From positions 1,488,001-1,552,000 of the forward strand of contig NZ_CP059491.1 of the NCBI RefSeq assembly GCF_014041935.1: a stretch of 64,000 nucleotides of DNA, read 5' to 3'. Shown piece by piece: positions 8,840 through 17,687 of the stretch (its first letter is position 1; every line of letters begins with the position of its first letter). A model generated the notes under the pieces. The model searched no databases, was not told the DNA's origin, and saw only the letters and a program-made list of their open reading frames with translations. The DNA is from Gordonia jinghuaiqii. GTDB lineage: Bacteria > Actinomycetota > Actinomycetes > Mycobacteriales > Mycobacteriaceae. The position numbers were made by a program, and so were the translations under genes.

Positions 8840-9576
8840 CGGCGACGCCCGCGCTCGATGGCTCCACACGCGCGATCCTCGGTCGGGTGGGAGCGGCCAC
8901 CATCGCGAACATACTGCTACGCAGAGGATTTCGGAACGTGATCATGCGCGGACCGGTGCCGTTGCGGGACGGGCAGGAGCAGATGGTCGGGCCGGCGTAC
9001 ACCCTGCGGTTCATCCCGGCCCGTGAGGACCTCGACAGCATGGCCGTATACGGGCGGGACGACAACCTGCACCGGCGCGCCATCGAGGAGTGCCCGCCGG
9101 GATCGGTGCTGGTGGTCGATGCCTTCGGTTGTACCGCGGCCTCGTCGATGGGTGACATGATGGCCACCCGTCTGCGCCACCGGGGTGTTTCGGGGGTCGT
9201 CACCGACGGCGGCTTCCGGGACTCGGCGGCCATCGCCGAGACGGGATTGCCGTGTTATCAGGTGCGCAGCGCGCCGCCGGCGACCCCGATCGCCCTGCAT
9301 CCGGTGGCCCTCGACGAGCCGGTCGGTTGTGCGGGCGTGGCGGTGTATCCCGGCGATGTGCTCGTCGGCGACCGCGACGGAGTCGTCGTGATCCCCGGGC
9401 ATCTCGCCGCCGAGGTCGCGACCGAGGCCGCCGACGCCGAAGCCTACGAAGAGTTCGCCGCGATGCACATCCGGCGGGGCCGCTCCATCTTCGGGGTGTT
9501 CCCCGCCACCGATGACAGCCGGCTCGAGTACGAACAATGGGTGGCCGCTGGCCGCCCGGAACAGGAACGACCATGA
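8836..9576 (+). CDS. RraA-family protein, probable 4-hydroxy-2-oxoacid aldolase/decarboxylase
   Basis: A 246-residue RraA-like protein. VVTDGGFRDSAAI carries the DG-x-x-R-D metal/substrate motif of the 4-hydroxy-4-methyl-2-oxoglutarate aldolases and oxaloacetate decarboxylases, and GDVLVGDRDGVVVIPGH is the conserved later segment. True RNase E inhibitors are shorter (~160 residues), so an enzyme is more likely. In ring-cleavage pathways such enzymes split the final hydroxy-oxoacid to pyruvate plus a second acid. The ATG overlaps the dioxygenase stop and the end overlaps the cupin start, indicating translational coupling. Confidence 0.85.
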   Translation: MTATPALDGSTRAILGRVGAATIANILLRRGFRNVIMRGPVPLRDGQEQMVGPAYTLRFIPAREDLDSMAVYGRDDNLHRRAIEECPPGSVLVVDAFGCTAASSMGDMMATRLRHRGVSGVVTDGGFRDSAAIAETGLPCYQVRSAPPATPIALHPVALDEPVGCAGVAVYPGDVLVGDRDGVVVIPGHLAAEVATEAADAEAYEEFAAMHIRRGRSIFGVFPATDDSRLEYEQWVAAGRPEQERP

Positions 9577-9995
9577 CGGTGGATGCCGACACGATGAAGA
9601 GCCTCGAGATCCTGATCCACCAGGCCGATCTCGACGACGACAAGTGGATCGACTACCCGGACTACGGATTCCGGCAGTACTTCCTCTACAAGAATCCGGA
9701 CACCGGCGCGTCCATCGCACTGCTCGAGTACGAGAAGGGCGGCACGATCCCGACCCGGCACACCCATGCGTCCAACCAGTTCATGTACTGCCTCGAAGGC
9801 GACTACGAGTACACCGACGCACAGCTCCGGTTGCGGCCCGGCTCGTTCTACATGAATCCCAAGGACCATCCGCACGGGCCCACCATCGCCCATGAGCGCA
9901 GCGTGCTGATCGAGATCTACGACGGTCCGCACTACTACGAGAAGCCCGAGTACCACACCGACGAGACCATCGGGGACTTCCTCGCCAAGGACTGA
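9573..9995 (+). CDS. Single-domain cupin protein
   Basis: A 140-residue cupin. The ATG at 9573 overlaps the RraA stop (ATGA). Cupin motif 1 is visible as TRHTHASNQFMYCLEGDYEYTD, with two histidines and a glutamate as likely metal ligands, and motif 2 as LRPGSFYMNPKDHPHGP. The N-terminus SLEILIHQADLDDDKWIDYPDYG fits ChrR-like or dihydroxyacetophenone-dioxygenase-like cupins. In this operon it could be an isomerase, a second dioxygenase or a substrate binder; the sequence does not decide. Confidence 0.85.
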   Translation: MTVDADTMKSLEILIHQADLDDDKWIDYPDYGFRQYFLYKNPDTGASIALLEYEKGGTIPTRHTHASNQFMYCLEGDYEYTDAQLRLRPGSFYMNPKDHPHGPTIAHERSVLIEIYDGPHYYEKPEYHTDETIGDFLAKD

Positions 9996-10055
9996 CCCCG
10001 CCGCGACCGACGCCCGCTCGGTCGCATCCGCCGAACCACGGAGATACCGATCATC

Positions 10056-11606
10056 ATGCTGAACACCACGACACCGCTGTTCGAAACCACCGGCGCACTC
10101 GCGCGTTTCGGTCTCGACAGCCTCCATTCCGGCACCTACATCGACGGCCACGGCTGGGGCGAGCGCGACGGGCGCCCCGTGATCGACGCGGTGAGTCCCG
10201 CCGACGGCAGTGTCGTCGCGCAGGTCGCCGCGTCCGACGCCCCCGACGTCGAGCGCGCGATCACCGCTGCGGTCGAGACGCAGAGGCGCTGGCGAAACGT
10301 CCCCGCCCCGAAGCGGGGCGAGTTCGTCAGACGCATCGGCGCCCTCGTCGAGGAAAATCTCGACGCGCTCGCGGCGATCGTCTGCCTCGACACCGGCAAG
10401 TCGACGATGGAGGCGAAAGGCGAGCTGCGCGAGGTGGTCGACATGGCGACCCTCGCCGCCGGCCAGGCACGCATGCTGTACGGCTTCACCCAGCAGTCGC
10501 AGCGCGTCGACCACCGCATGTACGACCAGTGGCTGCCCCTCGGGGTCGTCGGCGTCATCTCTGCCTACAACTTCCCGGCCGCGGTCTGGGCACAGAACGG
10601 ATTCCTGTCCGTCATCGGTGGGAACACCGTGGTCTGGAAGCCGAGCCCCAGGGTGCCGTTGACGGCGATCGCCATCCAGCAGCTGGTGAACGTCGCAGCA
10701 GCCGAGCTGGGCTGCGAAGGTGTGTTCTCCCTGGTGATCCCGGCGTCTGACGACGTCGCCGAGCAGATCGTCGCCGACACGCGTGTGGCAATGGTGTCGT
10801 TCACCGGCAGCACCCGTGTCGGCAAGCACGTCGCGCAGGTCGTCGGTTCCACGTTGGGCCGCAGGTACCAGCTCGAGTGCTCGGGCAACAACGGCTGCAT
10901 CGTCGACGAGACCGCCGATCTGGCGCTGGCGGCCAAGGCCATCACCTTCGGAGCCCTCGGCACCACCGGCCAGCGCTGCACCAGCACCCGTCGTGTGATC
11001 GCCCACCGCAGCATCGTCGACGAGCTGGTCGCCCTGCTGGGCAAGGCATTCGACCAGATCACGATCGGGGACCCGCGTGATCACGACACCATCATCGGAC
11101 CGCTGATCGATGCCACCGCCGTCGAGGACTACCGGTCCGCGCTCGACCGGGCGCGTCAGCAGGGCGCCACGGTCGTGTACGGCGGCAACGTCATCGACCG
11201 CCCGGGTCTCTTCGTCGAGCCCGCGATCGTCACCGGTGTTCGACCGGAGTTCGAGATCGCCCAGGAGGAGACGTTCGCACCGATCGTGTCCGTGCTGACC
11301 TACGACTCCCTCGACGAGGCGATCGCGATTCACAACGACGTCGCGCAGGGTCTGGCGTCGGGCATCCACACCACCAACCTGACCAATCTGGAGACCTTCC
11401 TCTCCGCACGCGGCAGTGACTGCGGCATCGTGCGCGTCAACATGGGGACCACCGGTGCCGACGTCGGCTCGGCCTTCGGTGGCGAGAAGGAGACCGGTGG
11501 CGGCCGTACCGCCGGTTCCGACGCGTGGAAGGGCTTCATGCGGCGTCAGAGCGTCTGCGTCAACTGGGGCGGAACCTCGGCCTGGGACCACCTGATCGAC
11601 CTCTGA
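10056..11606 (+). CDS. Aldehyde dehydrogenase, ALDH7-like
   Basis: A 516-residue NAD(P)-dependent aldehyde dehydrogenase. Motifs: GVVGVISAYNFPAAVWAQN, VSFTGSTRVGKHVAQ, the active-site glutamate in QLECSGNNG, and the catalytic cysteine in GTTGQRCTSTRR. ECSGNNG and GQRCT are closer to ALDH7 (aminoadipic semialdehyde dehydrogenase) than to classical hydroxymuconic semialdehyde dehydrogenases. In context it probably oxidises the semialdehyde made by ring cleavage. Spacing to the cupin is 60 bp with an AGATAC-containing gap, and RidA follows 69 bp later. Confidence 0.93.
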   Translation: MLNTTTPLFETTGALARFGLDSLHSGTYIDGHGWGERDGRPVIDAVSPADGSVVAQVAASDAPDVERAITAAVETQRRWRNVPAPKRGEFVRRIGALVEENLDALAAIVCLDTGKSTMEAKGELREVVDMATLAAGQARMLYGFTQQSQRVDHRMYDQWLPLGVVGVISAYNFPAAVWAQNGFLSVIGGNTVVWKPSPRVPLTAIAIQQLVNVAAAELGCEGVFSLVIPASDDVAEQIVADTRVAMVSFTGSTRVGKHVAQVVGSTLGRRYQLECSGNNGCIVDETADLALAAKAITFGALGTTGQRCTSTRRVIAHRSIVDELVALLGKAFDQITIGDPRDHDTIIGPLIDATAVEDYRSALDRARQQGATVVYGGNVIDRPGLFVEPAIVTGVRPEFEIAQEETFAPIVSVLTYDSLDEAIAIHNDVAQGLASGIHTTNLTNLETFLSARGSDCGIVRVNMGTTGADVGSAFGGEKETGGGRTAGSDAWKGFMRRQSVCVNWGGTSAWDHLIDL

Positions 11607-11675
11607 TCGGCCCGCTCCGCCGGACCATCACGGGCTCCCGCCCACCGACCCCTGACACCTCGACTGGGAGAAACC

Positions 11676-12080
11676 ATGCAGAAACAACGTATTCGCGCCG
11701 CGACCGTTCGCGAACCCGCCGAGCGGATGTGGTCCAATTGCCTGCGCATCGGCGACCTCGTGATGATCTCAGGGATGACCGCCCGCGGTGACGACGGGCA
11801 GACCATCCTCGGCGACGACGAGTACGAACAGGCCAAGGTCGTCTTCACCAAGATCCGTGACCTCGCCGAGGCGGCGGGCGGCCGGATGGACGACGTGGTC
11901 AAGATGACCATCTACGTCACCGACATCGCCCAGAACGCCCAGGTATGGAAGGCCCGACAGGAGTTCTTCTCCGGCGACTACCCGGCCTGCACCCTGGTCG
12001 AGGTCAGCGCACTCGCCAAGCCCGAGATCCTGCTCGAGATCGAGGCCATCGCCGTCGTCGGCGCCTCCTCCTCCTCCTGA
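11676..12080 (+). CDS. RidA/YjgF family protein lacking the usual active-site arginine
   Basis: A 134-residue Rid-superfamily trimer-forming protein: LRIGDLVMISGMTARGDDGQ, GGRMDDVVKMTIYVTDI, and YPACTLVEVSALAKPEILLEIEAIAVV. In archetypal RidA the segment before the last strand reads P-A-R, the arginine binding the imine acid; here it is P-A-C, so it belongs to a divergent Rid group. Family members include 2-aminomuconate deaminase and RutC, which process nitrogenous ring-opening products. That makes it the main hint that the operon's substrate contains nitrogen. The C-terminal SSSS tail is unremarkable. Confidence 0.88.
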   Translation: MQKQRIRAATVREPAERMWSNCLRIGDLVMISGMTARGDDGQTILGDDEYEQAKVVFTKIRDLAEAAGGRMDDVVKMTIYVTDIAQNAQVWKARQEFFSGDYPACTLVEVSALAKPEILLEIEAIAVVGASSSS

Positions 12081-12263
12081 TCGTCTTCTCCTGACCGCCC
12101 CGCCCGATCGCCGATCAGGGGAGTCAGGTCACCACCTTTCGCCGGCGACGTGGGCCGCGTGTCAACGGGGACACCGCGGCCCACCCCCGCCGATCGCGTC
12201 ATGTGTCCGATCCGGCGGATGGCGCGCCATCCCGTATCCTCCACACCCGAGAAGGTCCCCAAC

Positions 12264-13754
12264 ATGTCGATCTCCGCCGAAAAGCCCACGGGCCCGGCGA
12301 CGCCCGGAACAACGGCGTCACCGTCCGTCGGATCATCCCTCGCCGCAGCCGCCGAGGACCATGCACTGGTATCGGTGCCCGCACACGACCGCAAGAACGG
12401 GCTGCACCTGTCGCTGAGTCCGGTGAGCGTCGCCACCGCCCTGGTCATCTTCGCCATCGCCGGCTTCACCGTCGTCCTGGCCGGTTTCACCGTCGGCCTG
12501 CTCGCCGGCGTACTCGTCGCGATCCTCGGCTTCTTTCTCGGTAAGTCGCTGGGCCGCATGGCTTTCGACACCGGGATGTCGAGCACCCTCACCTCCCGGT
12601 TCTTCGGCCTGGGGATGCGGGGCTCCGCCATCGGATCCCTGATCTTCTCGGTGATGATCCTGGGCTTCCTCGCCGTCGAGTCGGCGCTGCTCTACGAGGG
12701 CACCCTGCTCATGCTGGAACTCGAGGACACCTGGGTCACCAAGATCGTGATCTACGGGCTGATGAGCGCGATGTGGATCGGCCTGGCGATCTTCGGCCTC
12801 CGGATCGCTCTGCGCGCGACGGGTCTCCTGATCGTGGTCACGCTCGTCGTCACCGTCTGGATGATCGTCAAGATCTATGTGATAGATGGTGTCTCGCCGT
12901 CGGTGGTCTTCGACTACGCGGGTGTGGTGCCCGGCGGCACGTGGCCCAAGCTCGAGGCCGCGATCGGCGTCATGGGGGCGACCGCGGGCACCATCGCCCT
13001 GGTCACCGCCGACTTCGCCAGGTACTGCCGCACGCGTCGCGACGTCACCGTTCTGGCTGCGTCGGGCCCGCTCACCCAGAACATCTTGATGACGGTCCTC
13101 GGCTCGCTTGTCGTGATCGGCGGGATGCCGGCGGTGATCACCTATCTGATGGAGCGCAACGCGGGCATGTCGGAGGCCGAGGCCGGCGCTGCGGGCAGTG
13201 CCTTCGTGATGGGCAACACCGGCGCTTTCTTCGTCATCTTCGCGGGCTGGATCGGTTTCGTGACGATCTATGCGGCGCAGGCCAAGGCGCAGGCGATCAA
13301 CGCCTACTCCGGGTCGCTGTCGCTGGTGAACCTGGTGAATTCGCTGACCGGCCTGCGGCCCTCGCGTGCACTGATGGTGGTGGTCGGCAACGCTCTCTCG
13401 CTGCTCATGATCGCCGGGGGCATCCTCGAGGAGTTCAACACCTACCTCGCCTACCTCGGCGCGATGACACTCGCGATGTGCGGCGTCATGATGGCCGACT
13501 ACTTCCTGGTCCGCCGCGGTCGTTTCGATCACGCCACGCACAAGATCGAGACCTGGAACTGGGCCGGTGTGGGGACGCTGGTCGCCTCGGCCGCGCTCGG
13601 CATCGTCCTGATGCACACCGATGTTCTGCCGCTGGGCTTCCTCGTCTCGTTCGTCGTGGCCGTCGTGGTCTACCCGGTGGCCCGCAAGCTGGCCCCCGAG
13701 GGCACGGGCACGTCATTCGTCGACGAGAAGCAGGCATTGGTCGAGGCCCAGTGA
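12264..13754 (+). CDS. NCS1-type permease (cytosine/purine/thiamine-like)
   Basis: A 496-residue polytopic membrane protein with about 12 hydrophobic segments. The ATG at 12264 follows GAGAAGG; the open frame upstream to 12150 is not family-like. Recognisable segments are FFLGKSLGRMAFDTGMSSTL in the first third, AIGVMGATAGTIALVTADFARYCR in the middle, and AQAKAQAINAYSGSLSLVN. NCS1 carriers import nucleobases, hydantoins, allantoin or thiamine with H+ or Na+. Location inside the operon suggests it imports the pathway substrate, which again points to a nitrogenous compound. The N-terminal ~50 residues are hydrophilic. Confidence 0.9.
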   Translation: MSISAEKPTGPATPGTTASPSVGSSLAAAAEDHALVSVPAHDRKNGLHLSLSPVSVATALVIFAIAGFTVVLAGFTVGLLAGVLVAILGFFLGKSLGRMAFDTGMSSTLTSRFFGLGMRGSAIGSLIFSVMILGFLAVESALLYEGTLLMLELEDTWVTKIVIYGLMSAMWIGLAIFGLRIALRATGLLIVVTLVVTVWMIVKIYVIDGVSPSVVFDYAGVVPGGTWPKLEAAIGVMGATAGTIALVTADFARYCRTRRDVTVLAASGPLTQNILMTVLGSLVVIGGMPAVITYLMERNAGMSEAEAGAAGSAFVMGNTGAFFVIFAGWIGFVTIYAAQAKAQAINAYSGSLSLVNLVNSLTGLRPSRALMVVVGNALSLLMIAGGILEEFNTYLAYLGAMTLAMCGVMMADYFLVRRGRFDHATHKIETWNWAGVGTLVASAALGIVLMHTDVLPLGFLVSFVVAVVVYPVARKLAPEGTGTSFVDEKQALVEAQ

Positions 13755-13792
13755 TCCGCTGAGCGGACACTTCACCGACGGGAGACACCTTC

Positions 13793-14353
13793 GTGACCGA
13801 ACTCATGTGGAACACCGAGATATACGAGGCCGCAGCCTCGGCAGTGACGCTCGATGAGGGTGTCGGCACGCCTGCACCGCAGGAGGATCCGCGCCGCCTG
13901 CGCAACACCCTGGGCAACTTCGCCACCGGCGTCACGGTACTCACCTACGCGTCCGGCGGCCGCTACCACGGCGTCACCGTGAACTCGTTCACGTCGGTGT
14001 CGCTCGATCCGCCGTTGGTACTGGTGTCGCTGATGCGGACCTCCAGGGCGCTGACCTACCTCCTGGAGCGGCCGTTCACGATCAACGTCCTCGGTGCCGA
14101 CCAGCTGACCACCGCACTGCAGTTCGCCGGCAAGCCGGATGCGGGCGCGCCGATCGAATGGATCGTGGACGACGGTGTGCCGCGGATCAACGGATCACTG
14201 GCCTATTTCCAGTGCACTCCCTGGGCGGGCTACGACGGCGGGGATCACGTGCTCGTGATCGGCCGGGTGCGGGCGTACGGACAGCAGGACGACACGCGTC
14301 CGCTCCTGTTCTACCGCGGTACCTGGGGTGCGCTGGCACCGGAAGGAGAGTGA
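13793..14353 (+). CDS. Flavin reductase (HpaC/RutF-like)
   Basis: A 186-residue NAD(P)H:flavin reductase: LRNTLGNFATGVTVLTY, GVTVNSFTSVSLDPPLVLVSL, FTINVLGADQ and a closing GDHVLVIGRV segment. It is expected to supply reduced FAD or FMN to the HpaB-type oxygenase at 6309 and the acyl-CoA-dehydrogenase-fold oxygenase immediately downstream. The N-terminal ~35 residues are an extension before the conserved domain. Start is the GTG at 13793 after GGGAG. The stop is 1 bp from the next start. Confidence 0.9.
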   Translation: MTELMWNTEIYEAAASAVTLDEGVGTPAPQEDPRRLRNTLGNFATGVTVLTYASGGRYHGVTVNSFTSVSLDPPLVLVSLMRTSRALTYLLERPFTINVLGADQLTTALQFAGKPDAGAPIEWIVDDGVPRINGSLAYFQCTPWAGYDGGDHVLVIGRVRAYGQQDDTRPLLFYRGTWGALAPEGE

Positions 14354-14354
14354 G

Positions 14355-15563
14355 ATGACCGGTATGACCGCCCGAGCCAGGGCAGGTGCCGATGTCGGCG
14401 AGGTGCTGGGTCGCCTCGACGCGATGTTCCCGTTGCTGCAGGGCGAGGCGGCCGACAGCGAACGGTTGCGTCGCCCCACCCCGGCGGTGCAGTCAGCGCT
14501 CCGCGAGAGCGGTATCTTCGGACTGATGGTCCCGGGCGCCCTGGGAGGGCTGGAGGCCACACCGTTGCAGGTGATGACGGTGATCGAGAAACTCTCGCAT
14601 GCCGACGCCTCGCTCGGCTGGCTGGTCCGCGCGCTCACCATCGAGACCGCCAATGCTGCAGTGTACCTAGACGACTCGGCGGTGGCCGAGCTGTTCGACA
14701 CCGAACGGACCACCCTGATCGCCGGGCATTCGGCGGGCCACTCGGGGACGGCGGTGCGTGTCGACGGCGGGTACCGGGTCAGCGGCACCTGGCGATTCGC
14801 GCCGGGCGTCTCGATGGCCACGCACATAAACCTGGGCGTCACGGTGGAGGGCACCGGTGAACCACTGGTCTGCGTGGTGCCGCGTTCGATGCTGCGGATC
14901 ATCGACAACTGGGACATGCTCGGGCTGCGCGCCACCGCGAGCCTCGATTACGCCGCCGACGACGTCCACGTCCCCGACGACCGGGTCTTCCGGGTCGGAC
15001 GAGACCGGATCCGGCGGGGCGGCATCGTGAACCGCCTCAGCCCGGCGTTGATGGCGGGGTTGTTCCAGGCATCGTGGTCGCAGGGCGTAGGGCGCCGGAT
15101 GCTCGACGAGCTCCGCGACCTCACCCGGCGCAGAAGCGATTCGGCGGATTTCCACGACTCACCGGTCACGAGCGACGAGTTCTTCGCCGAGTACGCGCGC
15201 CATTACTCGCACGTGCGGGGAACCATGGCTCTGCTGCGGGAGACCTGGCAGGACCACGAGGACACGCTACTGCGCGGTGCGGATCTGACCACCGAGCAGG
15301 AGACCATGACGCGACTCGCGTCGGGTCTCGCCACCAGGACCGCACTCGAGATCAGTCAGCTCGTCCACCGGTTCGCCGGCGCTCAGGTGATGCGCAACAG
15401 CGCATTACAGCGGTTCTTCCGCGACAGCCATGCCGGTACCCAGCATCGGGGAAGTGCGCACATGGTCACCCAGCAGTGCGGGCGCATCCTCAGCGGGGTG
15501 CTGCCCGAGGGAACCCACTGGGGGTTCTTCGATCTCGTCATACCAGAAGGGAATCCACGATGA
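14355..15563 (+). CDS. Acyl-CoA-dehydrogenase-fold flavin monooxygenase (HsaA/DszC group)
   Basis: A 402-residue protein with the acyl-CoA dehydrogenase fold. The ATG at 14355 follows GGAGAGTG. Features: FGLMVPGALGGLEATPLQVMTVIEKLSHADASLGWLV, VSGTWRFAPGVSMATH, and a C-terminal FRDSHAGTQHRGSAHMV. There is no CoA-type catalytic Y-E-G-T motif; the C-terminal pattern instead fits two-component hydroxylases such as HsaA, which act on free aromatics using FMNH2. Adjacent to the flavin reductase, it is probably a second ring hydroxylase or an N/S-oxygenase. A classical dehydrogenase role is less likely. Confidence 0.82.
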   Translation: MTGMTARARAGADVGEVLGRLDAMFPLLQGEAADSERLRRPTPAVQSALRESGIFGLMVPGALGGLEATPLQVMTVIEKLSHADASLGWLVRALTIETANAAVYLDDSAVAELFDTERTTLIAGHSAGHSGTAVRVDGGYRVSGTWRFAPGVSMATHINLGVTVEGTGEPLVCVVPRSMLRIIDNWDMLGLRATASLDYAADDVHVPDDRVFRVGRDRIRRGGIVNRLSPALMAGLFQASWSQGVGRRMLDELRDLTRRRSDSADFHDSPVTSDEFFAEYARHYSHVRGTMALLRETWQDHEDTLLRGADLTTEQETMTRLASGLATRTALEISQLVHRFAGAQVMRNSALQRFFRDSHAGTQHRGSAHMVTQQCGRILSGVLPEGTHWGFFDLVIPEGNPR

Positions 15564-16429
15564 AACTGATCACCCTCGATCTAGGCGGCACCACCGTCGC
15601 TGCCCGGGTGGACGGCGACTCGTACGTCGAGATCACCGGCCACCGCGATGTGGGTTCGCTGCTGGCACACGAGGAATGGCGATCGATCGCGGCGGCGGCG
15701 GACGGGGCGCGACACGCCGCCGGCGGTGTGCGGCGGGCCATGCTGGGGGCGTCGCCGTCCAAGATCATGTGCGTGGGGCTGAACTATCGCGGTCACATCG
15801 AGGAGATGGGTCGCGAACTCCCGGAGTACCCGACCGTGTTCGCGAAGTTCCCCGACACGCTCTGCGGGCCCGACGACCCGGTGATCGCGGTGAAGGACGA
15901 CCCGGCACTCGACTGGGAGGGCGAGCTCGTGGTGGTGATCGGCAAGACCGTCTACCGGGAAGGGGAGGCAGCGGCGGCGGCCGCGATCGCCGGGTACACA
16001 ATCGCCAACGACATCTCGATGCGCAGCTGGCAGTATCGCAGCCAGGAGTGGCTGCAGGGGAAGATCTGGGCGCGATCCACGCCGGTCGGTCCCGTGCTGG
16101 TGACCCCGGATGAGTTCGACACTTCGACGGCCGTCCTGCGGACCACCGTCAACGGTGAGGTCATGCAGTCCCACGCGGTGGCCGACCTGTTGTTCTCGCC
16201 CGCGCGACTGGTGAGCTACCTGTCGACGATGGTGCCGCTGCGTCCGGGTGATCTGATCCTCACCGGAACGCCCGGCGGTGTGGGGCGGGCGATGACCCCG
16301 CCGCGGTATCTGACCGCCGGTGACACCGTCGAGGTGTCGATCGACGGGATCGGCTCGCTCCGCAACGAGGTGGTGGCCGAGTCGCCACAGCACGTCGCCG
16401 ATCTCCGACGTGTCCTGCTGCGTGTCTGA
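15560..16429 (+). CDS. Fumarylacetoacetate-hydrolase-family enzyme (HpaG-like decarboxylase/isomerase/hydrolase)
   Basis: A 289-residue FAH-superfamily enzyme; ATG overlaps the previous stop (ATGA). A small N-terminal domain of ~70 residues precedes the catalytic fold: IMCVGLNYRGHIEEMG, the metal-binding DWEGELVVVIG, TIANDISMRSWQ and DLILTGTPGGVG. FAH enzymes hydrolyse, decarboxylate or isomerise acyl-pyruvates and oxo-dienoates, the typical step after extradiol cleavage and dehydrogenation (compare HpaG and 4-oxalocrotonate decarboxylase). It closes the operon. The exact reaction is not readable from sequence. Confidence 0.88.
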   Translation: MKLITLDLGGTTVAARVDGDSYVEITGHRDVGSLLAHEEWRSIAAAADGARHAAGGVRRAMLGASPSKIMCVGLNYRGHIEEMGRELPEYPTVFAKFPDTLCGPDDPVIAVKDDPALDWEGELVVVIGKTVYREGEAAAAAAIAGYTIANDISMRSWQYRSQEWLQGKIWARSTPVGPVLVTPDEFDTSTAVLRTTVNGEVMQSHAVADLLFSPARLVSYLSTMVPLRPGDLILTGTPGGVGRAMTPPRYLTAGDTVEVSIDGIGSLRNEVVAESPQHVADLRRVLLRV

Positions 16430-16529
16430 GTGACGGCCTCGGCCGCGGGCCGGGGTGTTTTCATATATTCGTGCAGTACGAGACAGTCCCCACCATCACC
16501 GGCGCGCTGTTCGTTGTGGGCCGATCGCG

Positions 16530-16925
16530 ATGAGCCGCCGCATTCTCGCGGTGGGTGCCGTCATCCGTGACGACGGCGGCCGGTTTCTGCTCGTCCAACG
16601 CGCGCACGACCCGCAGGCGGGACGGTGGACGCTGCCCGGGGGCAAGGTGGAACCGTCGGAGACGTTGGAGCAGGCGGTGATCCGGGAGATCGCCGAGGAG
16701 ACCGGCATCCGGATCGTCGTGGGGGAGCGGGTCTGGTCCGTCGACATCCCCGGCGGCGACGGAGTGGTCTTCGAGGTCCACGACTTCGTGGCCACTGCTC
16801 TGAGCACCGACGTGACCGCCGGCGACGATGCCGCCGACGCGGGCTGGTTCTCACCGGCGGAAATGCGGGATCTGCCGTTGACCAGAGGGTTGATCGCTCA
16901 TCTGGAACGCCACGGCCTCATCTGA
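16530..16925 (+). CDS. NUDIX hydrolase
   Basis: A 131-residue NUDIX protein; the ATG at 16530 begins MSRRILAVGAVIRDDGGRFLLVQR. The open frame extends upstream to 16455 but without family resemblance. A complete Nudix box (G-x5-E-x7-R-E-x2-E-E-x-G) occurs at GGKVEPSETLEQAVIREIAE followed by ETGI, with the metal-binding REIAEE. Likely substrates are ADP-ribose or modified nucleotides. It is a single gene not clearly in the preceding operon, with a 100-bp gap containing the AT-rich CATATATTCG that may be a promoter. Confidence 0.9.
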   Translation: MSRRILAVGAVIRDDGGRFLLVQRAHDPQAGRWTLPGGKVEPSETLEQAVIREIAEETGIRIVVGERVWSVDIPGGDGVVFEVHDFVATALSTDVTAGDDAADAGWFSPAEMRDLPLTRGLIAHLERHGLI

Positions 16926-17064
16926 CTCCGCCCGCGGGGTGTCCGACGTGGTCGGAGGGCACCCGGGTCAGTACGTTGGCAACTGACGTGCCCCAGGGCG
17001 CAGTCCACCCGGTGCACTGTCAACCCGGTGCACGACGGAACCGCCCCGCTCACAGAGGAGACAC

Positions 17065-17685
17065 ATGACCGATCTGCTGCCACTCGACCCCGACCAGCTT
17101 CTGACCACGACCCGCTCGGTGCGCAAGCGCCTGGACTTCGAGCGGCCCGTCCCGCTCGACGTGGTCAAGGAGGCGCTCGAGGTCGCGCTGCAGGCGCCGA
17201 CTGGCAGCAACAGCCAGACCTGGCACTGGATCGTCCTCACCGACCCCGAACTCAAGCAGAAGGTCGCCGACTACTACGCGCAGTCCTTCGCGAAGTACTA
17301 CGCGGGTCAGGCGCCACGCGACGAGACCGGCAAGCGCGTCGCGTCGAGTGCGCAGTATCTGGCCGACACGATGGGTCAGGTGCCGGTGCTCGTCATCGGT
17401 GCGATCTACACCGGCGGCGATCTCCCGGCGGGTAACCAGGCCGGTGTCTGGGGTTCGCTGCTTCCGGGTGCGTGGAGCCTGTCATTGGCGTTGCGCGCCC
17501 GCGGGCTCGGTTCGGCCTGGACGACGCTGCACCTGAATTACGAGAAGGAGATCGCCGAACTGCTCGGCATCCCGAACGGTGTTCACCAGGGCGTGTTGCT
17601 CCCGGTCGCTTACACCAAGGGCACCGACTTCAAGCCCGCCCCGCGCAAGGACCTCGATTCGGTACTGCACATCGACGGCTGGTGA
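17065..17685 (+). CDS. Nitroreductase family FMN oxidoreductase
   Basis: A 206-residue nitroreductase: TTTRSVRKRLDFERPVPLDVVKEALEVA with the FMN-binding R-S-x-R-K, QAPTGSNSQTWHWIVL, and GLGSAWTTLHL. Members reduce nitroaromatics, quinones or enones with NAD(P)H. A GAGGAG site 8 bp before the ATG is clear. The convergent TetR gene starts its 3' end 57 bp downstream, across a small repeat. Proximity to the TetR could mean shared regulation, but no operator was identified. Confidence 0.9.
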   Translation: MTDLLPLDPDQLLTTTRSVRKRLDFERPVPLDVVKEALEVALQAPTGSNSQTWHWIVLTDPELKQKVADYYAQSFAKYYAGQAPRDETGKRVASSAQYLADTMGQVPVLVIGAIYTGGDLPAGNQAGVWGSLLPGAWSLSLALRARGLGSAWTTLHLNYEKEIAELLGIPNGVHQGVLLPVAYTKGTDFKPAPRKDLDSVLHIDGW

Positions 17686-17687
17686 GG

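Noticed and set aside
9444..11591. 715-codon minus-strand frame opposite the RraA-cupin-ALDH genes
   Set aside because: It mirrors the coding frame of real plus-strand genes and has no family motifs; a classic GC-rich antisense shadow.
12333..13616. 427-codon minus-strand frame opposite the permease
   Set aside because: His/Asp-rich shadow with no fold; the plus strand encodes a clear NCS1 permease.
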